Positions 1 to 4,436 of a DNA stretch of 7,685 bases are shown here, piece by piece. The position numbers and the translations under genes were made by a program. Positions within the stretch are counted from its first letter, which is position 1. Each line of letters opens with the position of its first letter. The DNA is from DATECU01 sp035286745 (GTDB taxonomy: Bacteria > Acidobacteriota > Vicinamibacteria > Fen-336): contig DATECU010000349.1 of assembly GCA_035286745.1 (NCBI GenBank), positions 1-7,685 on the forward strand. Reading direction: 5' to 3'. The notes under the pieces were generated by a model. That model did no database searches, had not been told where the DNA came from, and saw only the letters and a program-made list of their open reading frames with translations.

Positions 1-185
1 CACAATCCCTGGTTCAAATTGAACTCGTTCGCAGGATCTCTGGTGAGGAGTCGCAAGAGCTCAGGGAGAATCGAGCCTCTCGCCGGCCCGTAGTCGCACT
101 AACCGTGAGAAGTGACACTGGCCCTAGCCGGGGGCCAGCCCCGAAGGCGCAGCGGCAGGCGCCGGCCTGCGGTACTCTCGCCGGC
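1..185. other. Gene-poor leader region with hairpins
   Basis: I see no convincing coding sequence on either strand in these bases. Three structures stand out. The first is a 6-bp perfect inverted repeat with a single central base (GTTCAA-A-TTGAAC, 12-24), which could be a protein-binding site. The second is a 7-bp perfect stem CTGGCCC/GGGCCAG with a 7-nt loop (118-138). The third is a 6-bp perfect stem GCAGGC/GCCTGC with a GCCG tetraloop (155-170). Neither hairpin is followed by a T run, so they are not textbook intrinsic terminators. They could be leader structures of the + strand genes to the right or the end of a transcript from the left. Function is unknown. Confidence 0.4.
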
Positions 186-344
186 ATGAGCGCCGACTCC
201 AGCACCCCCGAGACGATCCGCGCCCTTGTCCGCGACCTACTGGCCGAGACTCCACCCGGCGAGGGTCCCATCAGGATCGAGGACTGGAGCGAATGGGCCT
301 CGCGCCAGCGCGGGGCCGGGCTCCGGGAGTCCACTCCCGATTAG
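186..344 (+). CDS. Possible small hypothetical protein (52 aa)
   Basis: A 52-residue ORF starts at ATG 186 and ends at TAG 342-344, 48 bp before the signal-peptide gene. In favour: roughly 85% of its third codon positions are G or C, as expected for a real gene here, and residues 8-21 (PETIRALVRDLLAE) look like an amphipathic helix followed by an acidic, Trp-containing stretch (EDWSEWASR). Against: there is no Shine-Dalgarno sequence before the ATG, I recognise no family, and GC-rich DNA often carries chance ORFs. The same frame is open upstream to about position 105, so an earlier start is possible. No signal peptide or membrane segment is seen. Treat it as a hypothetical gene or a chance ORF in the leader. 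Confidence 0.35.
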   Translation: MSADSSTPETIRALVRDLLAETPPGEGPIRIEDWSEWASRQRGAGLRESTPD

Positions 345-354
345 GCGGCGGGTG

Positions 355-360
355 TAGAAT
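355..360 (+). promoter_or_regulatory. Possible -10 promoter element
   Basis: TAGAAT differs from the sigma70 consensus TATAAT at one base and lies 32 bp before the ATG of the repeat-protein gene, which would leave a short 5' leader of about 25 nt. No recognisable -35 (TTGACA-like) hexamer lies 16-18 bp upstream, so this is only a weak candidate. Confidence 0.22.
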
Positions 361-392
361 AGAGCCCTCGATGGCGTGAGCCCGGAAGTCAC

Positions 393-1622
393 ATGGCCAG
401 CCGACTGCTCCTCCTCGGGTTGCTTCTCTCGCTCACGAGCGGGGCGTCGTGGGCCCAAGCCCCCGTCGGGGGCGAGTTCCAGGTCAACTCCTACACCACG
501 AACGACCAATACCGGCCGCGGGTGGCGTCGGACGCAAACGGGAGCTTCATCGTCGTCTGGCAGAGTGGCGGCCAGGACGGCGGCTGGGGCTGGGGCGTTT
601 TCGGTCAGCGCTTTGACGCCGCCGGGGTCCCCCAGGGAAGCGAGTTCCAGGTCAACTCCTACACCACGGGCTACCAGGCACGCCCTGCGGTGGCGGCGGA
701 CGCGAACGGGAACTTCGTTGTGGTCTGGATGAGCCTCAATCAGGACGGCAGCGACTTCGGCGTTTTCGGTCAGCGCTTTGACGCCGCCGGGGTCCCCCAG
801 GGAAGCGAGTTCCAGGTCAACTCCTACACCACGGACTTGCAGTACGACCCCGCGGTTGCCTCGGACGCAAACGGGAACTTCGTCGTCGTCTGGGCGCAGG
901 ACGCGAGCAGCGACGGCGTCTTCGGCAAGCGCTTCAACGCCGCCGGGGTCCCCCAGGGAAGCGAGTTCCGGGTCAACTCCAACACCATGGGCGGGAGTCG
1001 TCCCGCGGTAAGCTCGGACGCGAGCGGGAACTTCGTCACAGTCTGGCTAAGCTACAATCAGGACGGCAGCAACTGGGGCGTTTTCGGTCAGCGCTTTGAC
1101 GCCGCCGGCCTCCCCCAGGGAAGCGAGTTCCAAGTCAACTCCTACACTACGAGGTCGCAGTATGGACCCGCCGTGGCCTCGGACGCGAACGGGAACTTCG
1201 TCACAGTCTGGCAAAGCTACAATCAGGACGGAAGCGGCTGGGGCGTTTTCGGTCAGCGCTTTGACGCCGCCGGCCTCCGCCAGGGAAGCGAGTTCCCCGT
1301 CAACTCCTACACCACGGGCTACCAGAGACGCCCTGCGGTGGCGGCGGACGCGAACGGGAACTTCGTCGTCGTCTGGCTGCAGGACGAGAGCAGCGGCGGC
1401 GTCTTCGGCAAGCGCTTCGACGCCGCCGGGGTCCCCCAGGGAAGCGAGTTCCGGGTCAACTCCTACACTACGAGTTCGCAGAACCCAGGGGTGGCCTCGG
1501 CCGTGAACGGGCACTTCGTCGTGGTCTGGGAAGGCTGCTGCCAATGCTGCCAATACGGGAACTGGGACATCTGGGGCCAGCGCTACGACAGCGACCTCAT
1601 CTTCAAGGACGGCTTCCAGTAG
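393..1622 (+). CDS. Exported seven-repeat protein
   Basis: A 409-residue secreted protein of unknown function. Residues 1-23 form a clear signal peptide: Ala-Ser-Arg, then a Leu-rich core, then a cleavage site near ASWAQA. The rest is seven tandem repeats starting at residues 28, 84, 139, 191, 245, 300 and 352. The pattern is roughly EFxVNSYTT...PAVAxDANGNFVVVW...QDGS..GVFGQRFDAAGxPQGS. Each repeat suggests several beta strands, and seven such units would suit a seven-bladed beta-propeller (inference). Similar FVVVW/GVFGQRFD repeats are known to me in secreted bacterial hypothetical proteins. The last repeat is altered, with a CCQCCQ insert, and the protein ends in DLIFKDGFQ, which resembles the IFxDGFE tails seen on some exported proteins. 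The start is ATG 393, because the signal peptide begins there. GGAAG at 384-388 is a weak ribosome-binding site. Binding or adhesion is possible, but no catalytic motif is visible. Confidence 0.9.
   Translation: MASRLLLLGLLLSLTSGASWAQAPVGGEFQVNSYTTNDQYRPRVASDANGSFIVVWQSGGQDGGWGWGVFGQRFDAAGVPQGSEFQVNSYTTGYQARPAVAADANGNFVVVWMSLNQDGSDFGVFGQRFDAAGVPQGSEFQVNSYTTDLQYDPAVASDANGNFVVVWAQDASSDGVFGKRFNAAGVPQGSEFRVNSNTMGGSRPAVSSDASGNFVTVWLSYNQDGSNWGVFGQRFDAAGLPQGSEFQVNSYTTRSQYGPAVASDANGNFVTVWQSYNQDGSGWGVFGQRFDAAGLRQGSEFPVNSYTTGYQRRPAVAADANGNFVVVWLQDESSGGVFGKRFDAAGVPQGSEFRVNSYTTSSQNPGVASAVNGHFVVVWEGCCQCCQYGNWDIWGQRYDSDLIFKDGFQ
474..1622 (+). repeat. Seven in-gene tandem repeats of about 160 bp
   Basis: Repeat units begin at about 474, 642, 807, 963, 1125, 1290 and 1446, with lengths of 56, 55, 52, 54, 55 and 52 codons and then the altered last unit. 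Parts are identical at DNA level: the 76 bp at 594-669 recur exactly at 759-834. Units 2-3-4 and 5-6-7 are spaced exactly 161 codons (483 bp) apart, unit for unit, pointing to duplication of a three-unit block. Shared short blocks cross this register: unit 2 opens like unit 6 (GYQxRPAVAAD), and unit 3 opens like unit 5 (QYxPAVASD). Gene conversion or slippage has therefore mixed the copies. The array is prone to copy-number change and to assembly collapse. Confidence 0.9.
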
Positions 1623-1726
1623 GCGCCCCGAGAGACACGTGCGGCGCGGCCTCTCCGCGGGCTCCAGGGCGCAGGTGGGGATTCGGTCGTCAGGCGGCGG
1701 GTGTTGAGCGAGCGCATGGAGAACAT
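1623..1726. other. Short spacer after the repeat gene
   Basis: This 104-bp spacer has no gene. AGGCGGCGGGTGT at 1692-1704 is an exact copy of 343-355, so a 13-bp direct repeat flanks the repeat-protein gene. The motif is GC-rich and simple, and chance is a reasonable explanation. No T-rich intrinsic terminator follows the repeat gene. Confidence 0.4.
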
Positions 1727-2185
1727 ATGCCCGTCTATCTAGTCAATGTACATGGGCGCAAGCACCAAGACCTTTTCGGGCGTAAGGACGATAGGCCGCT
1801 TGAAGCATTCTTCGATCTGAACCTCTCGGGCTACCAGGATGAGCAGTGGCTAAGAATCAAGCCTCGCCTCGTCGATGGACAAGAATGCATCGTCGCTTCA
1901 TACGCTCCGCGCCGGTCCGACGGAGTTATCTTCAAGACGTACAGGTACAAAGAATGGAAGAAGCTTCAAGAGCGCCCAACTAGAGAGAGTAAGTACGCCC
2001 CACACTACAGGGTGTTCTTCGGAAGACCGGACCCCAGGCCGGTCACAATGGCGAAACACGCTGCCACGCAGACGCCGCGGTACGCACCGTTCTTCGACAG
2101 GCTGGGCCGCTTCAAGCAGCTATCCGCTTTCGAGCCCAAGAGGCCGACGATTTCGGCCGAGGACCAGACGTCGGTTCCAAACTGA
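1727..2185 (+). CDS. Unrecognised 152-aa protein, atypical codon use
   Basis: I do not recognise this protein. It is chosen to start at ATG 1727 because GGAGA (1718-1722) lies just upstream at good spacing. The same frame is open further left but would overlap the repeat gene. The product opens with a strand-like MPVYLVNVHG, is rich in aromatic and basic residues (a YRYKEWKK patch at 72-79, YRVFFGRP at 94-101), has a single Cys at 54 and ends in a polar tail. There is no signal peptide or membrane segment, so it is probably cytoplasmic. Base use differs from its neighbours: GC3 is about 70%, against much higher values around it, and 9 of 17 Arg codons are AGA or AGG. This suggests acquisition from elsewhere. 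A small cargo protein of a mobile element or cassette is possible, but no recombination site is proven. Confidence 0.7.
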   Translation: MPVYLVNVHGRKHQDLFGRKDDRPLEAFFDLNLSGYQDEQWLRIKPRLVDGQECIVASYAPRRSDGVIFKTYRYKEWKKLQERPTRESKYAPHYRVFFGRPDPRPVTMAKHAATQTPRYAPFFDRLGRFKQLSAFEPKRPTISAEDQTSVPN

Positions 2186-2210
2186 CCACTAGGCCCGTCA
2201 GCCGCATCCG

Positions 2211-2269
2211 TGCGAAATCCCGGGTCAAGGAGCTCGGTCGGTCGGGCCTCGCAAACCCGGGAATTCGCG
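2211..2269. repeat. 59-bp imperfect inverted repeat
   Basis: TGCGAAATCCCGGGT (2211-2225) pairs with ACCCGGGAATTCGCG (2255-2269) at 13 of 15 positions, with a 29-nt centre that can itself form a small GCTC/GGGC stem. It lies 25 bp after the stop of the 152-aa ORF. No T run follows, so it is not a standard intrinsic terminator. It could be an RNA hairpin ending the ORF's transcript or a recombination or protein-binding site. Confidence 0.55.
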
Positions 2270-2419
2270 TGCCAGGCGGCGGCGCACTGCCCAGACCCCA
2301 GGAAGACGGCGGATAATGGCGGCCAGGACGGAAGCGTTCTGCGCACCCCTTCCTCGGAAGCCTCGGCGCTCGGCAAGATTGACTCGCCCCTGCTCGTCAG
2401 AGCTGACCCACCCATCATC

Positions 2420-2435
2420 CTTGGCGCGCGCCAAG
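2420..2435. repeat. 16-bp perfect palindrome
   Basis: CTTGGCGCGCGCCAAG is its own reverse complement over all 16 bases, and the symmetry stops at the flanking bases. It sits in a gene-free stretch. A dimeric regulator or recombinase could bind it. The GC-rich core makes chance possible. Confidence 0.5.
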
Positions 2436-2602
2436 CGCTCGCTCCGCACTTCCCCTTACGCCCTTAGCCGCGGCCGTTTCCGGCGATTCCGCCTAACCGG
2501 AGGCACGGCCTGGCGAGTGTCACGTCTGGGGGGACACACCCGGGTCACTTCTCGCGAGCGCCGAAGTCGGAAGGGGGTGTATTTGCCGTCGTATCTGGGC
2601 CT

Positions 2603-2830
2603 CTAACGCCAGGGGCAGGCTCGGCGCCCCGCGTCTGCCGGCGCCAGCGCGTCGGGCGAGAAGGCGGGGTTCGAGACAATGCGCACGAACGCCATCTGCG
2701 TCAGCGGGCAGGTCGCCCAGCGCGAGCGTTGTCCCCGCGCGGCGAACCAGTCGTGGGCGGCGGAGTGGTGTTCGTGAGCGGGCCAGGGGAGCGCGATCAG
2801 CACGTTGACGTCCAGGAGAGCCGTCTTCAG
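2603..2830 (-). pseudogene. vapC: Truncated VapC-type PIN toxin
   Basis: This is the N-terminal half of a PIN-domain ribonuclease toxin. The frame reads LLDVNVLIALPWPAHEHHSAAHDWF, then WATCPLTQ and FVRIVSNPAFSPDAL. These are the opening Asp strand and following segments of a VapC subfamily, as I remember it. Family members run to about 130-140 residues. Here resemblance ends after about 65 residues, near 2640, and a TAG follows at 2603. The C-terminal acidic residues of the PIN active site are missing, and no other frame restores them, so it should be inactive. The likely original start is CTG 2830: it gives a CTGA overlap with the antitoxin stop, has GAGGA at 2841-2837 upstream, and keeps the essential Asp. 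The GTG at 2803 would remove that Asp. Confidence 0.75.
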
Positions 2831-3054
2831 GGGAGGTCCTCGATGAGTTCGTCCACCGCGCCCACGGTCACACGCGGGCTCCCGACCGGCAGCCGAACCA
2901 GCGTGAGGCCCTGACGCTCCGTCGTCGGCACCGGCCGCTGGGCCCCCGCCCGAACCAGTTCCGACACCGCCGCTCCCAGGCTCACCCGCTTTCGGCGCGC
3001 CAGGTTCCGAGCCAGGTCCAGCGCATCATCTTCAAGCGTGAGTGTCGTCCTCAT
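2827..3054 (-). CDS. vapB: VapB-type ribbon-helix-helix antitoxin
   Basis: A 75-residue antitoxin-like protein. Residues 1-8 (MRTTLTLE) form the DNA-binding strand of a ribbon-helix-helix fold. Two helices follow (about 9-20 and 25-37, SLGAAVSELVRAG), and the C-terminal tail, rich in Val and acidic residues, would wrap and block the toxin. Such proteins repress their own operon and neutralise the PIN ribonuclease. The start is set at ATG 3054 because MRTTLTL is the usual opening of the family. A second ATG at 3066 would add only four residues. Its stop overlaps the toxin frame by CTGA, the usual coupled arrangement. The toxin is broken, so this antitoxin is now an orphan. It may be decaying, or retained to regulate itself or to neutralise related toxins elsewhere. 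Confidence 0.75.
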   Translation of the reverse strand: MRTTLTLEDDALDLARNLARRKRVSLGAAVSELVRAGAQRPVPTTERQGLTLVRLPVGSPRVTVGAVDELIEDLP

Positions 3055-3122
3055 TGGTAGGGGCATCCTGTCATGGAAGTGATGCCGCCGCCGCAGATTG
3101 GCATCCCAGCTCCATTCCAGTG

Positions 3123-3149
3123 CCGCGGGCTCGGCGCCATCGCCCGCGG
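3123..3149 (-). terminator. Hairpin between ispG and vapB
   Basis: CCGCGGGC (3123-3130) and GCCCGCGG (3142-3149) form an 8-bp all-GC perfect stem with an 11-nt loop. It lies about 73 bp past the ispG stop and upstream of vapB in the direction of transcription. There is no T tract, so it is at best a weak or factor-dependent terminator. Confidence 0.28.
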
Positions 3150-3221
3150 ACGCCCGGGGCCGCCGGCTCTGATCTGAGGCGCACGCCAGACGCCCGATCG
3201 CTGAGAGCTGATCGCCGACGG

Positions 3222-4394
3222 CTACTGTCCGTTTGGCGTGTTGCTGATCGCTGCCGGCCGTCTTGCCGCTCCCGCCTCGATCAGGGCGTCCAGCTCCTGT
3301 CGCAAGCGCCCCAGGATCTCCTGGTAGGTGAAGGCGCCCACGGCCTCGGTCCGCCGCTTGAGGTTGACGTGGGTGGGGCCGCACCAGAGGCCGAGGTCGG
3401 CATCGTCGGTCTCGCCGGGTCCGTTCACCCGGCAGCCCATGACGGCGATGGTGAGGGCGTGGTCCTGGGCGTAGGCGGTCATCTCTTTCACCGCCTGAGC
3501 CAGCTCGACGAAGCGCTCGTTCTCCACCCGGGAGCAGGAAGGACAGGAGATGATGTTGAGCCGGTCGTCGTCGAAGACCGGCACCGAACGGAAACGACCG
3601 GCGGCGATATCGGCCAGGATCTCCCTGGCCACGGTGACCTCTTCCGGCTTGCGGGGATTGGGTAGCGTCAGGCTGACGCGCAGGGTGTCCCCGATGCCGC
3701 GGGACAAGAGCTGCTCGAAGGCGACCCGCGTCTTCAGGATTCCCTCCGGTGGAATGCCGGCCTCGGTGACGCCCAGGTGCAGGGGGATGTCGGGCCGGAG
3801 GCTGGCAAAGCGCGAGTTGGCCTCGATCACGTTTCGGGGATGGGAGTCCTTGAGACTCACCACATAACGATCGAAAGCCAGATCGTCGAGCATCCGGCAG
3901 TGATCGAGCGCCGAGGCCACCATGCCGGCGACCTCATCCTCGGGATGGGAGGCCTTGACCTCGGGATCGACGCTGCCGCAGTTGACGCCGACCCGCAACG
4001 CGAGGTCGTTTTGGCGGGCCACCTCGGCCAGGAAGCGCACTTTCTCCCCCACCGGCTTCTCGCGTTCGTGGTGGTAGAGGTGGCCGGGGTTGTAGCGCAC
4101 TTTGTCCACGTGGGGGGCCACCTTGGCCGCCAACCGATAGTTCTCCTGAAGGTCCACCACCAGGTTGGCCCGGGTCTGCCGCCGGATCTCGACCAAGGCC
4201 TCCACGTCCTTGGCGCTGTCCACGGCCACCCGCACCAGGTCGCCGCCCGCCGCCCGGATCGCCTCCGCCTGGGCCACCGTGGCGTCGATGTCCTGGGTGC
4301 GGGTGGCGCACATGCTCTGTACGGCGATGGGATGCCCGCCGCCCAAGGTCACTCCGCCGACCCTCACCGCACGGGTGGGATTGCGCTTGATCAT
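3222..4394 (-). CDS. ispG: 4-hydroxy-3-methylbut-2-enyl diphosphate synthase
   Basis: IspG (GcpE) carries out the penultimate step of the MEP isoprenoid pathway. It reductively opens MEcPP to HMBPP with a [4Fe-4S] cluster fed by ferredoxin or flavodoxin, in the cytoplasm. The 390 residues fit the two-domain bacterial form without the large plant-type insert. The N-terminal TIM barrel contains PIAVQSM (22-28), DLQENYR (81-87) and YNPGH (101-105). The C-terminal iron-sulphur domain has the cluster ligands Cys284 and Cys287 (CPSC), Cys321 (GCRVNGPGE) and Glu328. After this the sequence reads DDADLGLWCGP rather than the glycine-rich tail of E. coli-type enzymes. The ATG at 4394 gives the usual IKRNPTR start, although no clear Shine-Dalgarno precedes it. 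It lies 42 bp after the ABC permease and may be co-transcribed with it. Confidence 0.96.
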   Translation of the reverse strand: MIKRNPTRAVRVGGVTLGGGHPIAVQSMCATRTQDIDATVAQAEAIRAAGGDLVRVAVDSAKDVEALVEIRRQTRANLVVDLQENYRLAAKVAPHVDKVRYNPGHLYHHEREKPVGEKVRFLAEVARQNDLALRVGVNCGSVDPEVKASHPEDEVAGMVASALDHCRMLDDLAFDRYVVSLKDSHPRNVIEANSRFASLRPDIPLHLGVTEAGIPPEGILKTRVAFEQLLSRGIGDTLRVSLTLPNPRKPEEVTVAREILADIAAGRFRSVPVFDDDRLNIISCPSCSRVENERFVELAQAVKEMTAYAQDHALTIAVMGCRVNGPGETDDADLGLWCGPTHVNLKRRTEAVGAFTYQEILGRLRQELDALIEAGAARRPAAISNTPNGQ

Positions 4395-4436
4395 CCAGCG
4401 ATCGTAGCAGAGCGTTGGAGTCGGGCCAAAAGAGGG

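Larger units (their letters stand above)
2186..2602. other. Gene-free stretch with palindromes
   Basis: About 415 bp between the orphan ORF and the end of the broken toxin gene. Open frames exist on both strands, but none has a family resemblance, a ribosome-binding site or codon bias that I would accept. The stretch holds a 59-bp imperfect palindrome (2211-2269), a 16-bp perfect palindrome (2420-2435) and a small GTGTC/GACAC hairpin (2518-2537). It may be the remnant of an inserted or deleted element, since the vapC reading frame on the minus strand loses homology just to its right. Confidence 0.5.

Noticed and set aside
12..24. GTTCAAATTGAAC as a LexA-type SOS box
   Set aside because: The symmetry is real, but half-site spacing does not match any LexA box that I know well, and no SOS gene follows directly.
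343..1704. 13-bp direct repeat AGGCGGCGGGTGT flanking the repeat gene as target-site duplication of a mobile element
   Set aside because: There is no transposase and there are no terminal inverted repeats. The motif is GC-rich and simple, so chance is likely.
2210..2287. tRNA-like stretch (a GAGCTCGGTCGGT D-arm-like sequence in a 78-nt span with GTGCG/CGCAC ends)
   Set aside because: No valid D, anticodon and T arms can be drawn together, and the T-loop GTTCRANYC pattern is missing. The span is better explained by the inverted repeat.
2005..2418. 137-codon minus-strand ORF
   Set aside because: It overlaps the better-supported + strand ORF and has no family likeness or ribosome-binding site.
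2491..2497. Integron attC core site (GCCTAAC, RYYYAAC pattern)
   Set aside because: No matching GTTRRRY partner lies within a normal attC length on either side, and no integrase gene is present. The isolated GTTGAGC at 1703-1709 also has no partner.
2827..3384. Long N-terminal extension of the antitoxin frame to 185 codons
   Set aside because: The extension runs into the ispG coding region and has no family resemblance. The conserved MRTTLTL start at 3054 is preferred.
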